From: Anastrepha obliqua
Taxonomy: Eukaryota; Arthropoda; Insecta; Diptera; Tephritidae
NCBI RefSeq assembly: GCF_027943255.1
Contig: NC_072895.1
Coordinates: forward strand, 71,054,001-71,118,000
Reading direction: 5' to 3'
Length of the DNA: 64,000 nucleotides
Shown here one piece after another: positions 10,116-20,482 of this stretch. The notes under the pieces were generated by a model, which was not told the origin of the DNA, did not search any database, and saw only the letters and a program-made list of their open reading frames with translations. A program made the translations under genes and the position numbers. Every line of letters begins with the position of its first letter. Position 1 is the first letter of the stretch.

Positions 10116-11849
10116 ACGTGGTGATGGTGGATATTTAAATTATGTGATTTCTCGCATCTAATTGCTAAGGCCGCATTTGGAATAAATTAGTGCAACCTGA
10201 AAAAATATAAATTTTTATACGTTTTATTTTAAAGCAACGTCTAGACGCGTCTTTTGAAAGGTCATTTATATCCTAAGTGGCATTAAGGAACTGTTTACTC
10301 TTTTGGTTCCTACAGACTTTTACGTTTTGTCATGCAGATTTTGTATGAGATGAAAATTTTTTAGAAATAGTTTTCTAGAATGTTGCAATGTAATTAAGAT
10401 CAGAATGTTGAATATTTTAAAAATAATATAATTCCGAGCTAAATTTTCAAGATAGGATCTACATACTTTTTTTTGTCATACAAAACTCAATTGAACATCA
10501 AAAAGTATTAATTCTGATAGAAGGAAATGAATTAAATAAAGTTAAATTAAAATTAAACAAAAGGATACGCACAAATTTGGAACTACTCGGACCTTAAGCA
10601 GGAATATTTTCAAAAATTTAAAGCGTTTGCTGCTGTATATAAGATATGTGTATACTATTATAATTCTAATATATATAATATATATAACTGCGTGTGTCTC
10701 GCAGCAAGCTTGGAGATCTCCTAAAATGCCACTGTTGTACATGAATCCTTATAATCTATCCCATTGCCATCTGCTCTACCCTATTTTACTCAGTTTTACT
10801 CTGTTTGCCGTTTTCTCAGCTCGCCACTTTACATTCAGCTGCTTTGTTTGTTCTCACGTTGACTACTTAATATGTATGTGTGTGAGTTTAGCATAATGAA
10901 ACACTTGCTTTGTGATCCACCAGTCGCTTTGACATTTAACTTTTGCTCCTTGAAATGTGAATTTAGAGCAAAACGAGAAGTGTTGGATTTGTTGTTGTTT
11001 TATTATAATGTGAAAAATACCAAAATGGCACACACAAAGGCAGATGCAGCACTTGGATAAACACACACATGCATATATTAAATATTTACTAAACAAATGT
11101 TTGGATCTTGCACGTGTGTGAGTGTATAAATACAAGTATGACTAAATAAGTATGCATGCGAACATATGAATGCGAGTGCTCGTGTACGTATTACAGCAAC
11201 GCAGCAATTAACTGAAGAAAATAATTGTTTGAGACCGGCGACGACGACCTGTCCATTCTTGTTACCCCTGCTTGGCTGCAAATTTCGTTTTTTCTCGACC
11301 TGCCTGCACACAAAATCGACGTTGCCTTGCAGCAATTTGCCGCTAAGCAATTTTGTCCCTTTTATGATGTTTAAAACAAAAAGTAATGTGACGAACCCGA
11401 CTGCGAACTCCCCCATCAAGCGTGTAATGTAAAGAGAATAGAATTTTTAATATAAGCGACTAAGTAAGTATTCGTGTATCTACTGCTTAGGAAGTTGCTC
11501 TATTTTTGTTTTTAAGGGACGACAAGAAAATCAAAATGCGAAAATGTAGAAAAAATGCAATTCCTGATGTCCAGTGTCTCTTAATTTCAAATGCAAATGC
11601 AATGGACATTGTGTAGAGATTAAATATTTCCCGCCGTACCCTGCCAGTTCAGGTAAATGAAACGCGAAGGGTAGGTAGATATGTATTTTAAATGAAAATG
11701 GCCGAGTAGAAAAGCTGATTGCCAAGCGAAAATTGCTTGCTAGCCATCCTTGTGCTCAACTGTACTCCTGAGGCCAAAGTCAAGCTGTAATTTGCTGTCG
11801 AATGACTTGCAATATGAACAACGTTCATTTGTATAAATATATACATACA
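10116..11849. other. non-coding with simple repeats
   Basis: Contains TATATAA-rich sequence near 10630-10690 and TG/CA-rich words (GTATGTGTGTGAGT, ACACACACATGCATAT) near 10870-11175. Short open frames on both strands overlap each other and look like chance products. No gene is recognised. Confidence 0.4.
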
Positions 11850-11851
11850 TA

Positions 11852-12703
11852 CAGTCTGTCTAATGAAAGCGTGACCGCCATAACTTAGAAGAAATTAGAC
11901 ATATTCGATTTTAGCAAACTGCATTGGAAGGGCTTTTAATGTTTATCATAAGCAATATATTCAATAAAATGTATAGTTAGCAACATTACATATAATGGCT
12001 GCACATCTTTGAGTCATATTTTTTCTAAATGAAATTCCACCGAAATTGCCTTGGTAACTGTATGATCGTCCATATTTGCTTTCTTTTGAGTTTCTGTTTA
12101 ACTTTTGCCTAAACATTTTCAATAGAACTATCATCAGCCGACTGTGAGGGCTAATCCAACATCTCAATCCAATTTTGCTGTTGGTGTGATGTCTTTTTTC
12201 ATTGTGTGATAATAAGAGCAGCTGTTTTCCGGAATTTGTGGTCTTCTGCACGTTCTAGTCGTGTCATTGGATATATTTGTACCCGTTTTCTTTAACATTC
12301 ATTCAGCTTCGCCCAACGATAAGTTCGGCTTTGTCGCAAACAAATCAATAATCTTATGATTTTGCTTCGGAGGGGTATATTTTTTAGACCTCGTCCGACG
12401 ATGTCGTCATCGTTTTTAACTTCCGTATACCGTTGCTCCCATTACACCTATACACATCTTCGACTTCTTCAAGTATTTTATGCAGGTACGCGTGCCAGTT
12501 TTGGACCTTTATGGTGTTTACATAGAAACACTGCTTTAAATTGTTTTTATTAGTTCAACTCATTTTGTAAAAAAAACGTACGCTTTCTAAATTTCTCACA
12601 AAACTAACAAATTGCACAACGCATATTGCGAAAAAGATACGCCTATATTACAGCGGATTTCTAAGTTTGAATTCTTCCGGCCACGCTTCCATTAGACGGA
12701 CAG
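11852..12703 (-). mobile_element. internally deleted Tc1-family transposon
   Basis: Flanked by TA at 11850-11851 and 12704-12705. The ends are inverted repeats: the left starts CAGTCTGTCTAATGAAAGCG and the right, reverse-complemented, starts CTGTCCGTCTAATGGAAGCG. The element is 852 bp, whereas Tc1 elements are usually about 1.6 kb. It contains the N-terminal helix-turn-helix and the C-terminal DDE piece of a Tc1 transposase on the minus strand, with the middle deleted. Confidence 0.8.
11965..12375 (-). pseudogene. Tc1 transposase remnant
   Basis: The minus-strand frame near 12375-12280 gives KIIDLFATKPNLSLGEAE, then a stop, then KKTGTNISNDT, the first helix-turn-helix of Tc1 transposases. 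After a deletion, 12180-11980 gives PSQSADDSSIENV, the relic of the Tc1 signature 'SPDLNPIEN.W' that holds the final catalytic Glu, followed by VKQKLKRKQIWTIIQL. Stops and frameshifts separate the pieces. The first two catalytic Asp residues are missing, so the gene is dead. Confidence 0.7.
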
Positions 12704-12705
12704 TA

Positions 12706-13588
12706 TATGTACACACAGCCATGAACACCTCCGACATGCCCATATACCAAATACTACTGAAATAATAAAGATAAGCCAAATGTGCGTGCAAACGTTGAGA
12801 GTGTGTGTTGTATTATCACAAAGCCAGGGAAATTAGTTTGAAATGAGTGAAGTTGAGTAGAAGTCAGTAGAAACTAGAAACTTAGCAAACCAATAAAAGT
12901 GTAGCTTTCTAATTTTCTTTACGCTGTTCTGCGAAAGCATCTTGGTAATATTGTGCCAGTGAGAGACCTGAAAGATAATCTTCGAAAGGATTATTGATCA
13001 AAAGAGCAAAAAAGTTAGAAGTGAAAGAAAATTTGTATAAAATTTCAAACATTTCAGTTTCATTAAACTAAGAAAACATTAACCCCATGCAAACAAATTT
13101 GTCATTTTAAGGAATGTAGTACTGTTTTAAAAATAAAATATAGCTACAAAAAATGTTGTAGATGAATTTGTGGTTTTGAAAAATTTTGCCAGTCCAATAA
13201 GCAAATAACATGAAAAGGGCAAGTAACATAAGAATTGACTTCGCTCCTAACTTTTATTGTTGAAACAAAAAATAACTCAGCAGAAACTCATCCCTATGTC
13301 TCATAATATAGGGTTCCAAATATGTTTGTGCGCTAATAATTATGCACAGACTGCTCCGATTTGCACAGCCTTTATTGCATGTTGATCCTAATTTCTCTTA
13401 GGCACATACCTTTACAAAAGAGACATATTCATAAGCCAAAATACTTCCAAAAATAATAAAATTATTTTACAAACTGCAACAAATCAAAAAAGACTCGACC
13501 GTCTGCTAACTCAACTCTTCTCTTGCTATAAATGTTTTATAAATCTTTACAATCGCTCCATATTAATCAAATTTATCAGTTTGTTTCC
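12706..13588. other. non-coding, no recognisable feature
   Basis: AT-rich sequence between two DNA transposons. Nothing is recognised. Confidence 0.45.
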
Positions 13589-13590
13589 TA

Positions 13591-14494
13591 AAGGGTGGGC
13601 CATGTAAAATTTGCTTTTTGAATCGGCTATAAAAAAAAGGTAATCAATATTTTTTCAAACCTTTTTTTTTATTTTGAAGATTGAACATTGTCATTTATGA
13701 ATGAAAACTAGTATTGTTCAAATGACTGCCCCGATTGACTTTACAGTAGGCCATTCGATCAACCCAATTTTTAAGCACATTTTCGATTGTGTGGGCTCCA
13801 ATTTCATGAATGGCAACTTCGATTTCGTGTTTAAAGCATCAATCGTCTCTGGATGGTTCGCATAGCATTTGTCCTTAACGGCTCCCCACAAAAAATAGTC
13901 CAACGGGCTTAAATCACAGCTCCGAGGCGGCCAATTGATATCGGAATTTCGGCTGATTATTCGGTTTTCAAAAACGGTAGGCAAAAGTTCTAGTATAACT
14001 TTGGCAGTGTGACAAGTTCCACAATCCTGTTGAAATCAAATGTCATCCTCCTCGATTTTTGGAAACAACTCGTTGAGCTTGTCACGGTCGCCATTTACTG
14101 TAACCGCGGCTCCTCGCTCATTTTCGAAAAAAAATGGCCCGATGATGCCGCCAGACCAAAAACCGCACCAAAAAGTGACTCATTGTGCTTCTCTACAGTA
14201 ACGTGTGGATTTTCCGAGCCCCAAATCCGACAGTTTTGCTTATTAACGTAGACACCGATGTGAAAATGAGCTTCATCAGAAAAGACGATTTTTCGGTAAA
14301 AATGCTCATATTCGATCAAACGATTTTCTGCCGCATTGGATGGTCATTAGGCTTCAGTTCTTGCACCAATTGAACACCCATTTCGTAAATGTCAAACCTT
14401 TAAGTAAATTATGAACACATTTGACATGTCATTTGTGTTACCATTCTCAAAAAAATAGGTGGCTCAAAAAGTAAACGCTATATGGCCCACCCTG
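13591..14494 (-). mobile_element. rosa-type (DD41D) mariner, internally deleted
   Basis: TA at 13589-13590 and 14495-14496 flank inverted ends: the left reads AAGGGTGGGCCATGTAAAAT and the right, reverse-complemented, reads CAGGGTGGGCCATATAGCGT. Length is 904 bp. The minus strand carries the catalytic half of a transposase. The helix-turn-helix half is mostly missing, since the frame near 14375-14340 (GVQLVQELKPNDHPMRQK) runs almost straight into the first catalytic block. The spacing between the second and third catalytic aspartates (41 residues) and the LDYFLWG block indicate the rosa/DD41D group, first known from Ceratitis rosa. Confidence 0.8.
13715..14375 (-). pseudogene. DD41D transposase, broken
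   Basis: Reading on the minus strand: YEHFYRKIVFSDEAHFHIG (first Asp in SDEAHF, near 14285), then NKQNCRIWGSENPHV, then a frameshift in a T-run near 14130. Next come NGDRDKLNELFPKIEEDDI, an in-frame stop, FQQDCGTCHTA (second Asp, near 14018), NWPPRSCDLSPLDYFLWG (third Asp in PLDYF) and KDKCYANHPETIDALN, ending near 13720. All three catalytic Asp residues are present, but the stop and frameshift, and loss of most of the DNA-binding half, make it non-functional. The 41-residue spacing is counted from the Asp of QQD to the Asp of PLDYF. Confidence 0.75.
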
Positions 14495-14630
14495 TATTAC
14501 AGTTCAAATTTTACAAACGTCGGGAAGTTTTTTCAAAAAAGGTCCTGTTTGTGGGTATTTTCGCTATGGACCAACTAAGCGCGGGTAAGCAAGCAAAGCA
14601 AATATGAAAGATTAGTGTTCACTGATTTCT

Positions 14631-15010
14631 AAAGGGTAATCAGATTGGAGGTACTTTTTCCTATATTTTTTTTGACAGATCATGCGCGACTGCTGTCAAA
14701 ATAATTTAACTAGTAAGAACTTTTTTTCTGTATTCACTGACATTTCATTATGGGAAAACTTACGTTCCAACAACGTTTACAAAGCGTACAATTGTGTTAC
14801 GAAAATCGGCATTACTTCCAACAACCGATTGGTGCGGCTTATGGGCTGGAGGAATCATCGGCCCATATTTCTTCAAGGACGAGGCTGGCATCAATGTAAC
14901 AGTGAATAGCGAGAAAATAGTCGTAGATTATTGCTTTTTTCCAGTGTTAGACAAGCTTTACCACAACGGCTCGACTTTCATTTGAACACTTTCCTGCATA
15001 AATCTCGCCA
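14631..15010 (+). mobile_element. second rosa-like mariner remnant, deleted
   Basis: The left end, AAGGGTAATCAGATTGGAGG at 14631 preceded by TA, looks like a mariner-type terminal repeat. A short start follows, encoding GKLTFQQRLQSVQLCYENR (14752-14808). This jumps to LWAGGIIGPYFFKDEAGINV (14838-14900) and then to a DKLYHNGS...HFPA...SPI stretch (14950-15015). So the transposase interior is deleted between the N-terminal helix and the strand before the second catalytic Asp. I did not find the right terminal repeat. The opposite orientation and different deletion show it is independent of the neighbouring 13591-14494 copy. Confidence 0.65.
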
Positions 15011-17157
15011 TTAAGGGGATAGAATGGCTTTGCGTTGCATGCGAAATTGATCACTGATGTATGAAAATCTACTATGGCACTTTCCTTCCATAGTTATTGT
15101 AAGATAGAAAAACCACGCTAATTACATGCACAATAAATTACAGAAGGCATATTTCGATATGCAGAATTTAAAAAGAAGAAAACCTATGCGGTGACTATAT
15201 TTATAGAATACCAGCCAGTGGATAGATAGATTGAAATTGCTTTTCAAACCAAAACTACTTAGAATTGATTTTAAAAAAGTTACTGAAAACCGTGGATGCT
15301 GTTCTTGTGGAATTATTTTTTTATCAAAATTTTCAGCGAAAATACTAAAACTGCTTACTCCAGAAAAAATGCCCCTCTTGTTGGGAAACATATGACATTT
15401 TGCAGAGTTATTTTGCAAATTATGTGGAAGTTGATTCGCTGTCCTAATCATATTTTTATTAAAACTTTGTGTTCTGTGTTTCTGATGCCATTCTGATATT
15501 AGTCTTTTATTAGTAAATATTTTCCGCCAGGGAGGAAAAATATTTACATTTTGCGTATATCAAAACTGTAATAAGCAACTTTGCTTCAATGGAAAGCTGT
15601 ATGAGAATAAAACAAAACATGTTAAAGAGTTTCCTTTTCTCTATCCAAGCTCTCGATACCATTTCAAGCGATGGCTATTAACGTCTAACCTTCTTATTCA
15701 CAAGGCTATTCGACTTTTAATTAAATTATAATATTTTATATTAGTATTGGTTGGTCTTGTTAGCCCTAACTCCATCTATAATATTTCTACCAATAAAATT
15801 AATCTAAATGGAACTTATGATGAGGAAAAACTTCGCTATTATTGCCAATCGTACCAAAAGTAATAAAGAAAACAATAACGAAAAAATACTGAGTGAACTG
15901 GATTTTAATCGTCAGATGGTGCTCATAAAAAGAGTAGCCTTATGCAATAGAGGGTTAATCAAAGGTGGGTTCTGATTTTAGTTTTTTTTGGTTTTTTATT
16001 ATTCATTTCTTGTGTTTGATTTTTTGGAATTCTTTTTCCCTCCCATTTATCCACGATTTCACTCATTTGCTGGCATGTTGATTTCCATCGTCATTAGTGT
16101 TGTTGCTTGTGAGTCAATATTTGATATGGTAAATGAGTTCAGCTAAAAGTTAAAGGTGTTGTTCAAACCACGTATCAACATATACATACATACCTATTTT
16201 GTGGCAATGTATTGAGTTGAAGCATTTTTGCAAGCAGCAGTTTTCCATTTTTATTTTTTAAGTCAAGAAACTTTACCCCAACTTATACATACACATGCAT
16301 AACATGAGAGTAAATCTACAGCCAAATGCAGAAATGTTATACTAGTATAAGACAAAATATTACATGTTTAGAAACACCCACTTCCTCACATGTGGGTGTA
16401 GATCTATGTGTATTGGCCCCACCTTTACTGCTCTACTCCGCACTTGTTTGCATACCTGTGGCACTGTTGGTTAGCGTTAAAGCAATATTTGTGCTGATTC
16501 ACCAATATGGACTCTTAGTTGTACACCCTCTGGCATTAGCTGAAAAGTTGTTGTGCACCCAGCTGGTTACTTCAGAGGATTATACACCTCCGGTCTAATT
16601 CATTACTCAGCTTCGTTTTCGTTGTTTATACATATACTAATATACATTGAATAGTTGAATAACCTTTACAATGGCTGTGGTCAGCGATATCGAAAAATTA
16701 GTGGTCTAGAATGCGGGCAAGAAATTAGAAAATTTTAATTTCTAATATAAATTTAAAAGTTTCTGTACTTGCTACTTAAAATATATAAATAAATAATTTG
16801 TACAGCTTAATAATTATTATTTCAAGCTGATTTTCTTCACGATGACTTTATTTATTTTATTTGTTTATTTTGCGTCTAATGTTGAACAATCTTACAGACT
16901 AGAGTTACACTCATGAGCTTATATAATACTTGCCCTAACCACTATTAATTTGTATCCGTACGACTCCTTCTCATACCTATACATACACACCGTTGAAAAA
17001 TTATAAACGCACCACTATTTTTTCCAGAAAAATATGTTACATACTTTGTACAAAATTTCATCAAACTTTTATCACCAGTATTTTTAGAAATTTCCTGTGT
17101 ATTCAATTTTATGACCCATGGCGTTTTTCCATGCAAGTTAGATGCTCGGATTTTTTA
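15011..17157. other. non-coding; short hairpin at 15513-15546
   Basis: No gene recognised. At 15513-15546 the arms GTAAATATTTTCCGCC and GGAGGAAAAATATTTAC can pair around a 1-2 nt loop with one mismatch and one bulge. The open frame at 16326-16598 has hydrophobic stretches but no motif I know and no supporting context. Confidence 0.4.
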
Positions 17158-17540
17158 TTAGATGCGCAACTAAGTTCTCACTGTTTTTTTTTGATGAAAA
17201 TACAACTTTAATCTGAAAAAAATTCTGAACAATTGAAAGTATTGCCCATCGCTGGCTACTACATTTTCTCAATCTTTCTGGTAGATCTCGTATACCATCC
17301 CGGTAAAACTGTTCATCTTTTGAGGCTATCCACGGATCAAGCCATTTTTTGATGTCGTCATATGACTGCTGGTCAGCTAATCGGATACCAAATATCTGGA
17401 GAATACGGCGAGTGGGGTAGGGTTTCCCATTTTAGTGTTTCCAGGTCGATTTTAACGGGTTTGGCAACGGTAAGCCGAGCGTTATCATGCTGTAGAATCA
17501 CTTTTTCATGCCTCTCCGCCTATTGCGGCCGCTTCTCGCG
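17158..17540 (-). mobile_element. mauritiana-like mariner, 3' end only
   Basis: On the minus strand this reads from REKRPQ-stop-AERHEKV (17540-17500), through a PLKSTWKH region (the lost second-Asp area), to DDIKKWLDPWIASKDEQFYRDGI (near 17365-17300) and SSQRWAILSI. It ends with the terminal repeat TTAGATGCGCAACTAAGTTC read on the plus strand at 17158. The same family occurs at 61795-62538. The left part of the transposon is replaced at about 17540 by the R1-like element. Stops interrupt the frame. Confidence 0.75.
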
Positions 17541-17685
17541 CTGTGGCCCTGATAGAAGGGATACGTGTATAAGATGCGGGAAACCAGGGCACAAAACAAA
17601 ATACTGCAAAGCAGCCCCCAATTGCGTTCACTGCGTAGACGCGAAATCCGACTGCACTGACCACCTGCCAGGGTCATGGAGATGA
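17541..17685 (+). pseudogene. ORF1 (gag-like) C-terminal zinc knuckles of R1-like element
   Basis: Encodes CGPDRRDTCIRCGKPGHKTK then YCKAAPNCVHC...TDHLPGS. The CIRCGKPGHKTKYC segment is a CCHC zinc knuckle (C-x2-C-x4-H-x4-C). A second, less regular Cys/His cluster follows. R1-type ORF1 proteins bind element RNA through such knuckles and end with a HLPGS-like motif just before ORF2. The open frame extends upstream to 17362 only because antisense mariner sequence happens to be open there. Confidence 0.75.
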
Positions 17686-17699
17686 CTTCTAGCTAAGAA

Positions 17700-18658
17700 G
17701 TGATGAGAGTACTCCAGACAAATATGCATAGAAGTCGTACATCAGACGCTCTGCTCGAACAAATAGCTATCGAGCGGGAGCTAGATGCGGTCATCATCAG
17801 CGAGCAGTACGGACGGATTGCCAAGGGAACCTGGATCGAAGACGAAACAGTAACTGCCGCACTCTGGATACCAAGCGGTAGCGCAGTCGCCGTCACACAG
17901 CGCGGAGCCGTTCGCTGCTACACATACGTTCAAAATAAACGCTTCACAATGCCAAGCTGCTACCTTACCCCCAACGATAGTATTGAACAGTTTAGAACGA
18001 AGCTGGACCTAATTGAGGATAAGGTTCGCGAAATAGGTGGTCCCTTCATCGTAGCCGGAGACTTCAACGCCAAGGCGCCCCTACTACGAACACATGGGGA
18101 AGACATGTACTAGACATGGCTGCCAGACTGGGGCTTGTAGTGGCAAACACAGGAAACGCCACTACTTTTAGGAGACCAGGATGTGAACACACCACGCCGG
18201 ATATCACCCTAGTGACTGATAGTCTGGCTGGGGCAATCAACGGGTTGGAAGTTATGGAAGAATATACTAGAAGTGACCATCAGTGTATCACATTCCGAAT
18301 CAGTGCGAGAACTGACCCTACCCCAACACCTATAACAAAGGGCGCTCGCAAATGGAACATGGCCAAAGTGAACATTGAAGCGTTTCTAGCTCACTTTGAT
18401 GCAAATTCTATGCCGTACATAAGTGGGGACGCTGGCTCGCTTCCAAGCGCCATGATGCAGCGCATTGCCAAAAGCTGTGACGCATCGGCACCCCGCGTGG
18501 GTTACGCCCAAGAAGACGACCTGTGTACTGGTAGACGTCAGAAATCGCAGAGCTCAGAAGAACCTGCTTCCGTAATAGAAGAAGGTACACCAGAACTAGA
18601 CGAAACAGAGAAGCAGAGGCGGAAGCTGCTGATTTCAGACAATCCTGAAAAGCGCTGA
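17700..18658 (+). pseudogene. AP-like endonuclease domain of R1-like ORF2
   Basis: The endonuclease nicks target DNA to prime reverse transcription. The frame starts MMRVLQTNMHRSRTSDALL (17700), then IISEQYGRIAKGTW (the conserved E of the endonuclease), SCYLTPNDS and IVAGDFNAKAP (the N/D catalytic motif, near 18050). A frameshift with a short deletion lies at 18110-18116. The next frame continues with MAARLGLVVANTGNATTF, PDITLVTDS and YTRSDHQCI (SDH motif, near 18275). After about 18500 the sequence slips again: the normal 'PVYWW...IAELR' segment reads in a different frame, near 18525-18560. Confidence 0.8.
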
Positions 18659-18883
18659 AGCAAGCAATCATCGCCTGTAAGAAGGCAAAATGGGAGGAAC
18701 TTCGAAGGGATCTAAATAGCAACCCTTGTGGTCTGGGCTATAAAATTGTAACGGGGAAGCTAAACGCCAACACCACAGCCGTACATCCAGACAGTGATGC
18801 TATCAGCAAAATAGTGGGCAGACTGTTCCCCACGCACCCTATGCTGTGCGGGGACCGAAACCCCCAAGGTGAGCTGATGCTCC

Positions 18884-20299
18884 CCCTTCACCGAGGAAGA
18901 GCTTAAACCCGCGGCAAGAAGCCTCAAAAGAAATAAAGCTCCAGGCCCAGATGGCATCCCAGCTGAAGCACTAAAACTTGTGGCTGAAAGCCGACCAGAT
19001 GTGATGCTCGACGTTTACAATGCATGCATTGCTCAAAACATCTTCCCTAAGCTGTGGAAAATACAGAAAGTGATGCTGATCAGTAAGAGTAAGGGTGAAC
19101 CAGCGCAACCGTCAGCTTGGCGTCCGCATTGCATGCTGGACAGCGCTGGGAAATTGTTTGAGAGACTCATACAGCGTCGACTTGCAGAGTCTGTTGAGAG
19201 AGCAGGAGGATTGTCAGCAAGGCAATACGGTTTCCAACGCGGAAAATTCAACTCTTGGCGCAATAGAGGCGGTAGTAAGCACTAGTAAGCTCAACGCAGA
19301 CGAATTGCATCACCGGCTTGGCTACAGCCTACGATGGACAGACATTATAAAGGCACTACGAGAAAGGTTTCGAATACCTGCATACCTGCTAAGGATTCTC
19401 CATTGCTACTTGAGCGAGCGGGAACTGCTGTACGACACACCAGATGGTCAGAAAACAAAAGGAATAACGTCTGACGCAGCTCAAGGATCTATTCGCGGCC
19501 CCGATCTCTGGAATCTGAGCTACGATGGGATATTTAACATAGAAATGCCAGAAGATACATATCTAGTAGGATACGCGGACGATATAGCGGCGGTCATACC
19601 AGCTCAGGACACTGAGGACGCTAGAAGGAAGCTGAACCAAGTCTTGATAGGGACGCATATATGTCTTGAGAACCATGGCTTGTAACTCGCCAAACATAAA
19701 ACCGAAGTCATCCTTATGACACAAGGTCACATGCCACTCAAGGTCAGCATGCAAATAGGCGACACGTCCTTAGTGACCCAAAAAGTAGTAAAATACTTAG
19801 GTATTCAACTTGACTGCAGACTTACTTTCTGGGCCCAGATACGGCATGCGGCTACCAAAGCAGCAAAGGTGGGCCAACACAGAGTACAAGAAAGCTAATT
19901 ATGGTGCTCACAAGCCCAATTCTCCTGTACGGCAGCGAAGTATGGGGAATTGTGCTAAATTGCAAAGCCAAGCGCAAAGCGCTGGAGGCTATGCAACGAA
20001 CAGCGGCACTCAGAGTTGCCTCAACCTACCGCACTGTCTCAGGCGCTGCAATTTTCGTGATCAGCGGTCAGATACCCATCGACCTCATGGTCCGGGAACG
20101 AATGGATACGTGGGACTCCAAGAAGAAACACGTCATCACTAGCTTCCCAGATCAACAAAATGTTCGAACGCGGGGACAACTGGAACGGGGCAAAGAAATA
20201 CATCGAGAATGTACTACGGAAAAAAAGATTGACCTCGACACAGTGCAACAAAGCGAAGCCGCACAGATAGATACACAAGAAGACGAGCCTATAGCATGA
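18884..20299 (+). pseudogene. reverse transcriptase of R1-like ORF2, broken
   Basis: The RT copies element RNA into DNA at the target site. The first frame has PFTEEELKPAARSLKRNKAP then GPDGIPAEALKL (18886-18975) and QPSAWRPHCMLDSAGKLFERL, then breaks near 19240. The second frame has ADELHHRLGYS...IKALRERFRIPAYLLRIL, where the expected 'LDVRNAFN' with the first catalytic Asp is absent. It continues with GITSDAAQGSIRGPDLWN and YADDIAAV (near 19572, catalytic DD present). An in-frame stop sits at 19683-19685. KYLGIQLDCRLTF and a frameshift near 19898 follow, then ILLYGSEVWGI, ALEAMQRTAALRVAS and QIPIDLM to about 20140. Most of the C-terminus is deleted. Confidence 0.8.
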
Positions 20300-20482
20300 A
20301 AGCTGGCCGTTCTGGACCCTCCCGAAGTAATATAAAAAGCAGTTCCGGGAAGGGTGTCTCCCCAGAAGGAGAGGAGGGATCGTTTTAGTGGCCACACCAC
20401 TCGACGCAGTAGACGACGGTCGCTGTAAGGGCGAAGGTTTTTTGAACCCTACCTCACCCACCAAAAAAAAAAAAAAAAAAAA

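Larger units (their letters stand above)
17541..20482 (+). mobile_element. 5'-truncated R1-clade non-LTR retrotransposon with poly(A) tail
   Basis: Begins inside the zinc-knuckle region of ORF1 (17541), followed by ORF2 with APE endonuclease (about 17700-18330), reverse transcriptase (about 18884-19900) and thumb/C-terminal pieces (to about 20296). Then come a GC-richer 3' UTR (20300-20460) and a run of about 20 A (20463-20482). Wording such as SEQYG, SCYLTPNDSIEQF, IVAGDFNAKA and NYLGI/KYLGIQLDCRLTF is that of non-site-specific R1-clade elements. The element has many frameshifts and stops, an apparent deletion removing the first RT catalytic Asp, and lacks most of the ORF2 C-terminus. Base composition is GC-richer than its surroundings, as expected for an inserted retroelement. 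Confidence 0.85.

Noticed and set aside
16326..16598. 90-residue frame with hydrophobic segments (LLLYSALVCIPVALLVSVKAI)
   Set aside because: No recognised family, no promoter or splice context, and no neighbouring gene; left as non-coding.
17362..17540. N-terminal part of a 107-residue zinc-knuckle protein
   Set aside because: This stretch is the antisense strand of a mariner transposase (REKRPQ..AERHEKV on the minus strand). Only the part after 17541 is R1 coding sequence.
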